Of a DNA stretch of 29,661 nucleotides, positions 1-8,509 are shown one piece after another. The notes beneath the pieces are model-generated. The model saw only the letters and a list, made by a program, of their open reading frames with translations, did not search any database and was not told the DNA's origin. Each line of letters opens with the position of its first letter. Position 1 is the stretch's first letter. The position numbers and the translations under genes are program-made. Source of the DNA: JBLRWS01 sp047921075 (lineage in GTDB: Bacteria > Bacteroidota > Rhodothermia > Balneolales > Balneolaceae); assembly GCA_047921075.1 (NCBI GenBank), contig JBLRWS010000032.1, positions 1-29,661 on the forward strand. Direction: 5' to 3'.

Positions 1-70
1 GAACCATCACCCAAAAAAACTCAGCTAAAACCACTATTTTAAGCGCAATCATCAGCCACACCATTGTATC

Positions 71-1288
71 ATGAAAAGAACGTCACTACTGAACCTCATT
101 TTTGTTGGGATCCTGCTGGCAACAAGCAGCTGCACAGCGCCTGAGCCGCCGTCTAAAGTTCTTCTGATCTCCTTCGATGGATTCATCAACGAATATGTGG
201 AGCGCAACCCTACTCCCAACTTCGATCGGTTTATTGCCGATGGGGTACAGGCGGAGTACTTGATTCCGGTGTTTCCGACCAAAACGTTTCCCAACCACTA
301 CTCGACCGTAACGGGCCTCCATCCCGAAAATCATGGTATTATTACCAACAGTTTTTATGATGATCGTCTCGAGGCGCGATTTAGCTACGGCCCACAGGGC
401 ACGCCCAACGACGAGCGCTGGTGGGGCGGCGAGCCGATCTGGACCACAGTTGAAAAGCAGGGGTTGACGGCATCCACCTTTTTTTGGCCCGGGTCGGAAG
501 CCTCTATCAACGGGGTGTTACCTACCCGCTGGATGGACTACGACGGTTCGGTTCCGAATGAAGCAAGGGTAGATTCGGTACTGGCGTGGCTCGATCCGCA
601 GGGGCCGGTACAGGCCGACTTTGCCACGCTCTACTTCAGTGATGTAGACAGCCGCGGCCACTCTTACGGACCCAACTCCCCGGAGGTGGATGAAGCGGTC
701 ATCGAGATGGATCACCTGCTGGGTATGCTGATGGATGGGCTGGAAGAGATAGGCCTGCTGAATGAGGTTCATATTCTTATCACGTCCGATCACGGCATGG
801 CCGAGCTATCGCACGATAAAGTGATCTTTCTGGATGATATCATCGACCTGGACGATGTGGATGTGATCGACTGGACGCCCGTGGCGATGCTGCAGCCGAA
901 AGAGGGGAGAACGGAAACCCTGTATGCTCAGTTGAAAGAAGCCGAAGAGAACTATCGCGTATTTATGCGCGATGATCTTCCCGACCACTATCGCTTTAGC
1001 AACCATTACCGCATTCCCGATATCCTGATGATTGCCGACATCTCCTGGACCATTACCAGCCGGCCGTTCTATGAAGATCGGGGGTTGATTGCAGCTACTC
1101 ACGGGTACGATCATATGGAAGAGAAAATGCGTACTTTTTTTGCGGCAAACGGCCCCCGGTTTCGATCCGGTGAAACGGCAGAGGCGTTTCAATTGGTTCA
1201 TCTGTATGAGCTGATGGCACACCTCCTGGGCGTAGAGCCGGCCCCAAATGACGGCGATTTTGAGGCAGTGCGGCCGCTTTTGCAGTAG
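71..1288 (+). CDS. Nucleotide pyrophosphatase/phosphodiesterase (ENPP-type) lipoprotein
   Basis: This is an alkaline-phosphatase-superfamily enzyme of the type I phosphodiesterase/nucleotide pyrophosphatase family, expected to hydrolyse nucleotide or phosphodiester bonds outside the inner membrane. Residues 1-20 form a lipoprotein signal ending at Cys21 (lipobox ATSSC). The first metal-ligand motif, SFDGF, puts Asp at about residue 36. The PTKTFPNHY motif puts the nucleophilic threonine at about Thr72. Further metal ligands are seen in SDVDSRGHSYG, TSDHGM and THGYDH. The length of 405 residues suits bacterial members. The start codon gives a complete signal peptide. About 85 bases separate it from the ferredoxin gene, so it is probably its own transcription unit. 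The family call is firm, but the substrate (nucleotide, sugar nucleotide or phospholipid head group) cannot be told from sequence. Confidence 0.9.
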   Translation: MKRTSLLNLIFVGILLATSSCTAPEPPSKVLLISFDGFINEYVERNPTPNFDRFIADGVQAEYLIPVFPTKTFPNHYSTVTGLHPENHGIITNSFYDDRLEARFSYGPQGTPNDERWWGGEPIWTTVEKQGLTASTFFWPGSEASINGVLPTRWMDYDGSVPNEARVDSVLAWLDPQGPVQADFATLYFSDVDSRGHSYGPNSPEVDEAVIEMDHLLGMLMDGLEEIGLLNEVHILITSDHGMAELSHDKVIFLDDIIDLDDVDVIDWTPVAMLQPKEGRTETLYAQLKEAEENYRVFMRDDLPDHYRFSNHYRIPDILMIADISWTITSRPFYEDRGLIAATHGYDHMEEKMRTFFAANGPRFRSGETAEAFQLVHLYELMAHLLGVEPAPNDGDFEAVRPLLQ

Positions 1289-1308
1289 ATTGGCGATATT
1301 TTAGTTTG
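1279..1308 (+). promoter_or_regulatory. Putative Bacteroidota-type promoter for the ferredoxin gene
   Basis: TTTG at 1279-1282 and TTAGTTTG at 1301-1308 are 18 bases apart. This resembles the Bacteroidota -33 (TTTG) and -7 (TAnnTTTG) boxes with one mismatch in the -7 element. An A-rich leader without a Shine-Dalgarno site follows up to the ATG at 1375. The -33 box lies inside the end of the upstream coding region. This is pattern matching only. Confidence 0.35.
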
Positions 1309-1374
1309 CATCTAAGGTTGCAAGCGAATAACATTCCGAATTGAAAAAGAAAACACTAAAAATAAACGTGCTTC

Positions 1375-1710
1375 ATGGCATACGTAGTAACCGAACCTTG
1401 TATTAATTGTAAATACACAAACTGTGCGGCTGTTTGTCCCGTTGATGCCTTTCGGGAAGGCCCTAACTTTTTGACCATCGACCCGCTGGAGTGCATCGAT
1501 TGCGATGCCTGCGTAAGCGAATGCCCCGTAGAGGCGATTTTCCCTGATGATGAAGTTCCCGAAAAATGGGAACACTACATTGAGCTGAATGAGCGCCTGG
1601 CCGAAAACTGGGAAGATCGTATCATCAACGAAACACAAGATGCGCTCCCCGATGCAGACGACTGGGCCGAAAAAGAAGACAAACTCGATGAATTGCAAGA
1701 GGAGTGGTAA
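1375..1710 (+). CDS. fdxA: Seven-iron ferredoxin (FdxA type, 3Fe-4S + 4Fe-4S)
   Basis: This is a small cytoplasmic electron carrier. The cysteine pattern aligns with Azotobacter ferredoxin I when one residue is added: Cys9, Cys17 and Cys50 would bind the 3Fe-4S cluster, and Cys21, Cys40, Cys43 and Cys46 the 4Fe-4S cluster. Cys12 matches the free Cys11 of that protein. Its Cys24 is Ala25 here, which is not a ligand position. An acidic tail of about 45 residues follows, as is usual for FdxA. The stop lies 18 bases before folP, so fdxA, folP and dacA probably form one operon. The electron partner is unknown. The ATG is preceded by an A-rich leader and no Shine-Dalgarno sequence. Confidence 0.93.
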   Translation: MAYVVTEPCINCKYTNCAAVCPVDAFREGPNFLTIDPLECIDCDACVSECPVEAIFPDDEVPEKWEHYIELNERLAENWEDRIINETQDALPDADDWAEKEDKLDELQEEW

Positions 1711-1728
1711 CCGGTTACCTCTCTTCGT

Positions 1729-2604
1729 ATGGCAATAACAAACGCTATAACATCACTTCGCTGCGGGTCTAAAACACTGGACCTTTCTGTTCCCCGCGTG
1801 ATGGGGATATTGAATGTGACACCCGATTCATTTTCTGACGGGGGTGCATTTCTCGATGAAGAAAAAGCGTTGATGCAGGCCGGCCGGATGATCGATGCCG
1901 GAGCTGCAATTATCGATATTGGAGGTGAAAGCACGCGCCCCGGCTCCGAGCCGGTATCTGCACAAGAGGAGCTCGGCCGAACGATTCCGGTTCTGAAAGA
2001 GGCCGTAACCCGATATCCCGATACCCTTTTTTCGATCGATACCACCAAATACGAGGTTGCGGCGCAGGCAATCGAAGCCGGCGCAGTGATCGTAAATGAT
2101 GTGAGCGGTCTCCAAAAAGAGCCTCGATTTGCGGAACTGTGTGCAGCCACGGGCGCGGCCTATATCTGCATGCATTCGAAAGGAGAACCGAAAACGATGC
2201 AGCAACAGCCGCACTACAACGATGTGCTCGGTGAGGTTTACGCCTTTTTTGAAGAGGCACTGAACAAACTGCAAAGAGCGGGTGTGGCACATGTGATTCT
2301 CGATCCGGGTATCGGTTTTGGCAAAACACTCGAACATAACTTGCAGCTTATTGCGAATCTGCAGCATTTTGCTAAATTGAACCATCCGCTGTTGGTTGGA
2401 GCGTCGCGCAAGTCGATGATTGGGAGCGTGTTAAAAGGGCGTGCCCCGGAAGGACGCCTGGCAGGCACGCTGGCCGTTCATTACCACTGCCTGCAACAGG
2501 GTGCGAAACTATTGCGAGTACATGATGTAGAAGAAGCCGTAGATTCCGTAGCACTGTTTGCAGCGATTGATCGTCATTCGCGAGACACTAAAAAGAACCC
2601 CTAA
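1729..2604 (+). CDS. folP: Dihydropteroate synthase
   Basis: The enzyme condenses p-aminobenzoate with dihydropterin pyrophosphate in folate synthesis and is the sulfonamide target. All family motifs are visible in order in a TIM barrel of 291 residues: NVTPDSFSDGG at about 29-39, DIGGESTRPG at about 63-72, SIDTTK near residue 100, NDVSG near 123, DPGIGFGKT near 192 and GASRKS near 224. It lies 18 bases after fdxA, and its stop is 10 bases before the favoured start of dacA. The folP-dacA pair recurs in Bacteroidota as far as I recall. Nothing in the active-site motifs is degraded. Confidence 0.96.
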   Translation: MAITNAITSLRCGSKTLDLSVPRVMGILNVTPDSFSDGGAFLDEEKALMQAGRMIDAGAAIIDIGGESTRPGSEPVSAQEELGRTIPVLKEAVTRYPDTLFSIDTTKYEVAAQAIEAGAVIVNDVSGLQKEPRFAELCAATGAAYICMHSKGEPKTMQQQPHYNDVLGEVYAFFEEALNKLQRAGVAHVILDPGIGFGKTLEHNLQLIANLQHFAKLNHPLLVGASRKSMIGSVLKGRAPEGRLAGTLAVHYHCLQQGAKLLRVHDVEEAVDSVALFAAIDRHSRDTKKNP

Positions 2605-2614
2605 GCCGGCTCGA

Positions 2615-3424
2615 ATGCCCATTGCATTTTTAGAATTTGGATTTAAAGATCTTCTCGAGACGCTGATTATTGCAGCGGCGCTCTACTATTTGTACCGCTG
2701 GATACGGGGAACCTTTGCTATACAGGCGGCGGTGGGCCTTCTTTTCATCATCATACTCAATGTGGCGGTGAGCATTCTTGGTTTTACCACATTAAACTTT
2801 ATGCTCCGCAGCCTGCTGGATGTGGGGGTGCTTGCCGTGTTTATCATTTTTCAGCCTGAAATCCGAAAACTGCTCTACAGCCTGGGGCAGAATACATCGT
2901 TCGATCGCTTTCTGGGCCGCACCGGTTCCGATTCGGTGATTGATGAGGTGGTTGATGCCGTCCGAAACATGGCGCATAGCAAAACCGGAGCCCTCATCGT
3001 ATTTGCACGAAGCTCGTCTCTTCAGGATCTGGTAGATGTGGGCATCAAGCTCGATGCGAAAGTAAAGGCCGAGCTTCTCGAAACGATTTTTCAGAGGGAT
3101 ACACCCCTTCACGATGGGGCGGTGGTAATCCGCAATAACCGCATTGTGGCAGCGAGCTGCTATCTGCCGATCTCTCAGAATCAGAATATCTCATCCGTAT
3201 TTGGTACCCGGCACCGGGCAGCGGTAGGGATCAGCGAAACGAATAATGTGTTTGTAATTATCGTGTCGGAAGAGACCGGCCGTATTTCGGTTGCGCAAAA
3301 CGGAGATTTGACCAGCGGACTTACCATCCAAAAACTGCGCGCGGAGATGCAAAAAGCGTTAGGAGACGGTAATCAGGAAGATGTCGGTTTCAGTGCCGAT
3401 AAGGCTGAGCTGGAGATGAACTAA
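2615..3424 (+). CDS. dacA: Diadenylate cyclase, membrane-bound CdaA/DacA type
   Basis: The enzyme makes cyclic di-AMP from two ATP. From the ATG at 2615 it has 269 residues. Hydrophobic helices fill roughly residues 10-80 (three membrane segments), followed by the DAC domain with the DGA motif at 167-169 and RHR at 199-201. Both motifs are needed for catalysis and both are intact. An in-frame ATG at 2558 would overlap folP by 47 bases and add 19 basic residues. The start at 2615 fits the usual CdaA N-terminus better. The gene ends 28 bases from the convergent gene at 3453 with no visible terminator between them. No CdaR-type partner gene lies next to it. Confidence 0.93.
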   Translation: MPIAFLEFGFKDLLETLIIAAALYYLYRWIRGTFAIQAAVGLLFIIILNVAVSILGFTTLNFMLRSLLDVGVLAVFIIFQPEIRKLLYSLGQNTSFDRFLGRTGSDSVIDEVVDAVRNMAHSKTGALIVFARSSSLQDLVDVGIKLDAKVKAELLETIFQRDTPLHDGAVVIRNNRIVAASCYLPISQNQNISSVFGTRHRAAVGISETNNVFVIIVSEETGRISVAQNGDLTSGLTIQKLRAEMQKALGDGNQEDVGFSADKAELEMN

Positions 3425-3452
3425 CTCCTGCAGAAGCCACGAAGCCTGCCCG

Positions 3453-4154
3453 CTATTGGTTGCTGATTCGATGGCGGATGATCTCCTCCAGAGAGACGTC
3501 GGCTCCGCGTTCCCGCTGCAGCTGTTCCACCAGAGAGATGCTCACATTCATCCGCTGCAAACGGATCAGTTGCTCCATCGGTACATTGGCATACCCCAAA
3601 TCGTGCAGGCGGCTCGTATAGTTTGCGGTAACGCCTGCCCTGCGCATAGTGGCAAACTCTTCTATTGTAGGCTCGTATCCCAGTTCAAGCATCATCGCCA
3701 TAAACGCGGTGCTGACATTGGCCTGCGCGAGCATCACCGCCTGATCGAGGGTGAGATCGTCGTACCCAAGGGCGCGAATGTTGGAGATGTAGGTAGCGGT
3801 GACCCCCTCACTGCGGAGGTTGCGGAGCTCGTCGTGGCTTAGGCCGGTATATCCCATATCGGTCATAAGCGTCCCCATGCGATCGAGCAGTGCGGTATTT
3901 GGAACCGATGTGGAGTTGAAGACGCTAAACGGAAAAACTGTGGAGAGGTTGGATGTTGCCCGCATAAGGAAAAAGCCAACAAGGACGATGGCCGCTACTT
4001 TTACGAACTGTCTGATTCGACTCTCTTTCTTTGGAGAGGGCCGCCCCGATGTTTGGAGCTCTCCCTTCTCCACCCGGTCGATATATGCATCCAGCGGGTC
4101 GCGGCGGGGTTGGCTGCGCTCCTCTTCGTAGGAGTGGTCGTATTGGGAGGCCAT
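3453..4154 (-). CDS. Membrane-anchored protein with four tandem 29-residue repeats, function unknown
   Basis: I do not recognise a named protein. Residues 1-48 are hydrophilic and charged, about 50-66 form one membrane segment, and the remainder is probably outside the membrane. From about residue 100 there are four tandem units of 28-29 residues and a partial fifth. Each opens with MGY or LGY. Their shared pattern is LGY, a short acidic or hydrophobic stretch, an arginine-rich helix, then GVT or NVS and another helix. Similar LGY/GVT repeats occur, as I recall, downstream of M56/BlaR1-type peptidase domains in Bacteroidota, but no peptidase domain is present here. The gene is last in the minus-strand run after mutA, mutB, meaB and a lipoprotein, behind a 104-base gap that may hold its own promoter. 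A scaffold or binding role is inference. Confidence 0.75.
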   Translation of the reverse strand: MASQYDHSYEEERSQPRRDPLDAYIDRVEKGELQTSGRPSPKKESRIRQFVKVAAIVLVGFFLMRATSNLSTVFPFSVFNSTSVPNTALLDRMGTLMTDMGYTGLSHDELRNLRSEGVTATYISNIRALGYDDLTLDQAVMLAQANVSTAFMAMMLELGYEPTIEEFATMRRAGVTANYTSRLHDLGYANVPMEQLIRLQRMNVSISLVEQLQRERGADVSLEEIIRHRISNQ

Positions 4155-4187
4155 AAAGTGTGGATAAATAATTGGGCAAGTAGGGAT

Positions 4188-4204
4188 GTCAGCTACACGC
4201 TGAC
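4188..4204. other. Short perfect inverted repeat upstream of the repeat protein gene
   Basis: GTCAGC and GCTGAC form 6-base arms around a 5-base loop, 34-50 bases upstream of the start codon at 4154 on the minus strand. There is no T-run on either side, so it is not a classical terminator. It could be an operator or chance. Confidence 0.3.
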
Positions 4205-4258
4205 CAAACAGCCAACAATACGGAAAGCGAGCACGGGAAGTTTCGATTTAATAAACGC

Positions 4259-5098
4259 TCAAGCCGGACACTCGCTGTTTTGCAACGAAGAATCCCAGCA
4301 CCGTTGCTCTCCATCTATAACCAGATAGCCGGCCCCGCTTTCAAGATCGATAACGAATTGAACGGTTTCTTCATCCGGCCGCTCTACAAGCAGAGAAAAC
4401 TCATTTTGCTGCTGTTCAATCTGAAATAGAAAACCGCTTTTGGAGCCATTGCCCTGGAGTGTAACCACCCGGCTTCCGTCATCGTTGAGTTCCCACGATA
4501 GGTCAAAGAGCGATGAGAGTGTGCCAAACCGGTTATCGGGATCGATCTCCGGCGTGAAGCCAAATCCGGACGTGGGGTCCATAACCTGAAAGGTGCTGGA
4601 CTGTGGATTGTTGCGATCCGTGCCACGGAACAGGATAATTTCGCCAAGGCCGGGCAGTGGAATCCCGGCATCAAACCCGGTTTTCAGCGTCCACTCTATC
4701 TCGTTATTGCCCAGGAAGCGAGCCGTTGCGGTTTGGGATGCCGCGAGGTCTCCGGTAATTTGATCTTCCAGCTTCCATGTGAACTGATTGTCGGAGAAGC
4801 TGGGATCAACATTTTCCGATAGCTGCTGAAAAATTAAGCGTGGTGTAGAAGCCGCCCGCCCAAATGCAAAAAACACATTGTTTACCCGCTGAAAAGCGTC
4901 GTCGAAATGGGTTCCGGGGTTCGGCGATTCAGATCGACGTTCTTGAATTTGCTGTTGTTCATCAAGTGTGGATGCCGCTGATAACGAGGGGAATTCCGGA
5001 ATATCGGGGATATCATCCGAAGAAACGGAATCGGAGCAGCTCACTGCAAAAAGCATGACTGCGATGAAGAGAGTGGAGAACGTTGTAATGCGCATCAT
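4259..5098 (-). CDS. Predicted lipoprotein, function unknown
   Basis: Residues 1-20 are a lipoprotein signal with lipobox FAVSC and acylated Cys21. The next residues are rich in Ser and Asp (SDSVSSDD), resembling the acidic export signals that send Bacteroidota lipoproteins to the cell surface. The remaining 250 or so residues look like beta-strand-rich secreted sequence with no motif I recognise. A second Met codon follows the first, so the start may be at 5095. The protein ends with two cysteines in its last 14 residues that could form a disulfide. It lies 45 bases after meaB on the same strand and may be cotranscribed, but nothing ties it to methylmalonyl-CoA metabolism. Confidence 0.8.
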   Translation of the reverse strand: MMRITTFSTLFIAVMLFAVSCSDSVSSDDIPDIPEFPSLSAASTLDEQQQIQERRSESPNPGTHFDDAFQRVNNVFFAFGRAASTPRLIFQQLSENVDPSFSDNQFTWKLEDQITGDLAASQTATARFLGNNEIEWTLKTGFDAGIPLPGLGEIILFRGTDRNNPQSSTFQVMDPTSGFGFTPEIDPDNRFGTLSSLFDLSWELNDDGSRVVTLQGNGSKSGFLFQIEQQQNEFSLLVERPDEETVQFVIDLESGAGYLVIDGEQRCWDSSLQNSECPA

Positions 5099-5143
5099 AA
5101 CAAACAGTTTTTTTAATGCCAGCAGGTAATATGGGAGAATCGA

Positions 5144-6289
5144 TTAAAATTTTCCACTTTTTTTTCCTTTTAAATAGGTGTCTATCGCTTGTTCAGCCGC
5201 CTGATAGGGAGACTGCTCCCCATCGGCCACATCACGTTCCAGGCGCTCCAGCTCTTTTTGCACAGTTTCGGTATTGTAAAACGATTCAACCAGAGCCGCC
5301 CGCACGGTTTCGTGGAGCCAGTTTCGCTTTTGCTCACTTCGCCGGTCGTTAAACGAGCGATTTTCGCGTACCTGCGCAAGAAAATCGTCGATATCATCCA
5401 TCAGCACATCCAGTCCGTTCGCCTCCAGCGCCGAGCAGAGCCGCACACGCGGTTTCCAGCCGGATGGTTTTTTGGGGAAAAGGGCCAGGGCGTTTTCATA
5501 CTCTTTTTTGGCCTGCTTAGCCGCTTTCATGGTGCCTTCTTCGGCTTTGTTGATGGCGATCAGATCAGCCATCTCCATAATGCCCCGCTTCATTCCCTGC
5601 AGTTCATCACCGGCACCGGGCAGCATCAACAGCAGAAAGAGGTCCGTCATCTGGTGCACCGCAATTTCCGACTGTCCAACGCCCACCGTCTCGATGAAAA
5701 TCAAATTATAACCGGCCGCCTCACAAAGCAGCATCGCTTCGCGTGTAGCCAGCGCCACGCCGCCAAGGGTTCCGGCAGCGGGCGAGGGGCGGATGTAGGC
5801 GTTCTCGAGGGAGGAGAGCTCGGCCATGCGGGTTTTATCTCCTAAAATGCTTCCTTTCGAGAGGGAACTGCTCGGATCGATCGTGAGCACCGCCAGCTTC
5901 TTTCCGGCGTTGACCATCCGTTTGCCCATCTCTTCGATAAAAGTGCTTTTCCCAACGCCGGGCACCCCGGTGATGCCGATACGCACAGAGTGTCCGGTAT
6001 GCGGCAGCAGCCGGTTCAGCACTTGCCGGCCCAGCTTACGATGCTCAGCCCGCATGCTTTCCAGTAGGGTGATGGTTTTTGACAATGCCGCACGATCGCC
6101 GGCAAGGATGCCCTCTACATACTCATCCGCTGTTTTGAGTGCCTCTTTTTTGATCCGGTACGAAGGATTCACAGCCTCGTTCCGGTCAGCACCTTTGTTG
6201 ATGGAGTGTGATGGTTTATCGGCTTTAGGCATGGGTGAATGGAGTATGGTTTGCAGGCTCCCCCGGTGAAGGGGATAGTTGCGAGTCAT
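5144..6289 (-). CDS. meaB: MeaB/ArgK-type GTPase, methylmalonyl-CoA mutase chaperone
   Basis: This G3E-family GTPase protects and reactivates adenosylcobalamin-dependent methylmalonyl-CoA mutase. In numbering from 6289, the P-loop GVPGVGKST is at 108-116, the SIMIBI-type magnesium region IDPSSSLSKGSILGDKTRM near 137-155, and the switch motif ETVGVGQSE at 200-208. The guanine-specificity motif reads NKAE at 247-250, where the family usually has NK.D. The Glu and the altered following residues are unusual. The gene follows mutB by 32 bases, as expected of a mutase operon. A second in-frame ATG at 6232 would remove 19 residues that look unlike the family, and it is a plausible true start. Neither start has a Shine-Dalgarno site. 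Confidence 0.93.
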   Translation of the reverse strand: MTRNYPLHRGSLQTILHSPMPKADKPSHSINKGADRNEAVNPSYRIKKEALKTADEYVEGILAGDRAALSKTITLLESMRAEHRKLGRQVLNRLLPHTGHSVRIGITGVPGVGKSTFIEEMGKRMVNAGKKLAVLTIDPSSSLSKGSILGDKTRMAELSSLENAYIRPSPAAGTLGGVALATREAMLLCEAAGYNLIFIETVGVGQSEIAVHQMTDLFLLLMLPGAGDELQGMKRGIMEMADLIAINKAEEGTMKAAKQAKKEYENALALFPKKPSGWKPRVRLCSALEANGLDVLMDDIDDFLAQVRENRSFNDRRSEQKRNWLHETVRAALVESFYNTETVQKELERLERDVADGEQSPYQAAEQAIDTYLKGKKSGKF

Positions 6290-6321
6290 CGTTTACGTGA
6301 TACCGGATATCCGGGGTGCCG

Positions 6322-8469
6322 TCATGCGGTTTCTTCATCCAGCAGAATGCGCAGAATCTTCTGCGCGGCTTCTGATATAACTGTACCCGGCCCGAAGACT
6401 GCGGCCACCCCTTTCTCATACAAAAAGGCGTAATCCTGATTGGGAATGACACCGCCGACAATCACCATGATGTCATCGCGGCCGAGCGCCCGGAGTTCGT
6501 CAATCACCTGAGGCACCAGTGTTTTGTGGCCGGCAGCCAGGCTGGATACTCCCAATATGTGTACATCGTTTTCTACGGCCTGCCGTGCGGCTTCCTTCGG
6601 TGTTTGAAACAGCGGGCCGATATCCACATCAAACCCGAGATCGGCAAAGCTCGTAGCAATGACTTTTGCCCCGCGATCGTGACCGTCCTGGCCCATCTTG
6701 GCAACAAGGATACGGGGCCGCCGCCCATTTCTGTCGGCAAATTCATTGGCCAGACGGCGCGTATCTTTAAAGGTTTGATCGGGTTCCATTTCAGATGAAT
6801 ATACACCGGAAATTGATTTAATGGTGGCTTTGTATCGGCCGAATACGGTTTCCATCGCCTGAGATATTTCGCCGAGAGTGGCACGGTTCCGGGCAGCTTC
6901 TACCGCACAGGCCAGCAGATTTCCATCTCCGGTTCGGGCGATGTGTGTCAGCTTATCAAGCGACTCCTGAACGGCGGTGTCGTTGCGCATGGCTCGCAGT
7001 TCCTGCAGCCGCTCCAGCTGCGAACGGCGTACTTGCTCATTATCAATCTCTAAAATATCAATCGGTTCCTCTTTTGCCAATCGATAGTGATTGACCCCGA
7101 TAATCCGTTCTACGCCACGGTCGATTCGTGCCTGTTTGCGAGCCGCGGCCTCTTCAATCCGCATTTTGGGCAATCCCGATTCAATGGCTTTGGCCATGCC
7201 GCCAAGCTCTTCCACTTCGTTGATGTGGGTACGGGCCCGGTTCACCAGTTCGTGCGTAAGCCGCTCCACATACCAGGAGCCTCCCCAGGGGTCTACGGCG
7301 TTGGTAATTCCGGTCTCCTCCTGCAGGTAAATTTGCGTGTTGCGGGCAATACGTGCCGAAAAATCGGTAGGCAGGGCAATGGCTTCATCCAGTGCGTTGG
7401 TGTGCAGCGATTGCGTATGGCCCAGCGCAGCCGCCAGCGCCTCCACAGTGGTACGGGCTACGTTATTGTAAGGATCTTGCTCGGTGAGACTATATCCGGA
7501 GGTTTGACTGTGTGCGCGCAACGACATCGACTTTGGATTGGACGGACCGAACGGTTTCATCATCTCGGCCCATAGCAATCGGCCGGCACGAAGTTTGGCA
7601 ATCTCCATAAAATGGTTCATTCCAATTCCCCAAAAAAAGGAGATGCGCGGGGCAAACTCGTCCACATCCAGGCCCGCTTCCATACCGGTGCGAACGTATT
7701 CCAGTGCATCGGCCAGCGTGTAGGCCAGCTCGAGATCAGCCGGCGCACCCGCTTCGTGCATGTGGTAGCCGCTTACGCTGATGGAGTTGAAGCGGGGCAT
7801 CTTATCGGATGTGTAGGCGAAAATATCGCCGATGATGCGCATGGAGGGCCCCGGAGGGTAGATGTACGTATTGCGCACCATAAACTCTTTGAGGATGTCG
7901 TTCTGAATGGTGCCTGTGAGTTTGCCGGCATCAACACCCTGCTCTTCCGCGGCAACAATATAGAACGCCATCACCGGAATGACCGCACCGTTCATGGTCA
8001 TGGAAACCGACATCTCGTCGAGCGGAATCTGATCAAAAAGCCGCTTCATATCCTCTACCGAATCGATGGCTACACCTGCTTTTCCTACATCGCCGGCCAC
8101 GCGTTCATGGTCGGAGTCGTACCCGCGGTGGGTGGCCAGATCAAAAGCGACGGATAACCCTTTTTGCCCGGCGGCCAAATTCCGGCGGTAAAACGCGTTC
8201 GACTCTTCGGCAGTAGAGAAGCCGGCGTACTGGCGGATGGTCCATGGACGAAGGGTGTACATCGAGGCGTACGGCCCGCGCAGAAAGGGCGGTATACCGG
8301 CTGCGTAATCGAGGTGAGAGCAGGGCTCCAGATCGCTGTGGCTATACCGCCGCTGTACGCTGATCGTTTCCGGTGTTTCCCATGCCGGGTGATCGGCAGG
8401 AGGGGAATCGGCCGACGGTACATCCGGGCCGGGTTTGTAGGAGATGGCAGAAAAGTCGGGTCGTGACAT
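6322..8469 (-). CDS. mutB: Methylmalonyl-CoA mutase large (catalytic) subunit
   Basis: The enzyme interconverts L-methylmalonyl-CoA and succinyl-CoA with adenosylcobalamin. The N-terminal half is the substrate TIM barrel. Its MYTLRPWTIRQYAG region carries Tyr81, matching the catalytic Tyr89 of the Propionibacterium enzyme. With the same offset of eight, Arg199 and His236 match its Arg207 and His244. The C-terminal B12 domain has GQDGHDRGAK with the lower axial ligand at about His597 and the DxHxxG motif intact. The length of 715 residues is normal. It lies 40 bases after mutA and 32 before meaB. With MutA it should form the heterodimer that links propionyl-CoA and the TCA cycle. Confidence 0.97.
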   Translation of the reverse strand: MSRPDFSAISYKPGPDVPSADSPPADHPAWETPETISVQRRYSHSDLEPCSHLDYAAGIPPFLRGPYASMYTLRPWTIRQYAGFSTAEESNAFYRRNLAAGQKGLSVAFDLATHRGYDSDHERVAGDVGKAGVAIDSVEDMKRLFDQIPLDEMSVSMTMNGAVIPVMAFYIVAAEEQGVDAGKLTGTIQNDILKEFMVRNTYIYPPGPSMRIIGDIFAYTSDKMPRFNSISVSGYHMHEAGAPADLELAYTLADALEYVRTGMEAGLDVDEFAPRISFFWGIGMNHFMEIAKLRAGRLLWAEMMKPFGPSNPKSMSLRAHSQTSGYSLTEQDPYNNVARTTVEALAAALGHTQSLHTNALDEAIALPTDFSARIARNTQIYLQEETGITNAVDPWGGSWYVERLTHELVNRARTHINEVEELGGMAKAIESGLPKMRIEEAAARKQARIDRGVERIIGVNHYRLAKEEPIDILEIDNEQVRRSQLERLQELRAMRNDTAVQESLDKLTHIARTGDGNLLACAVEAARNRATLGEISQAMETVFGRYKATIKSISGVYSSEMEPDQTFKDTRRLANEFADRNGRRPRILVAKMGQDGHDRGAKVIATSFADLGFDVDIGPLFQTPKEAARQAVENDVHILGVSSLAAGHKTLVPQVIDELRALGRDDIMVIVGGVIPNQDYAFLYEKGVAAVFGPGTVISEAAQKILRILLDEETA

Positions 8470-8509
8470 AGATCAACAGTTCAAAACGGTTAGATGGTAA
8501 ACGTGCGGC

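Noticed and set aside
4188..4204. The GTCAGC/GCTGAC hairpin as a terminator for the lipoprotein gene
   Set aside because: The stem is only 6 bases and no T-run follows on either strand.
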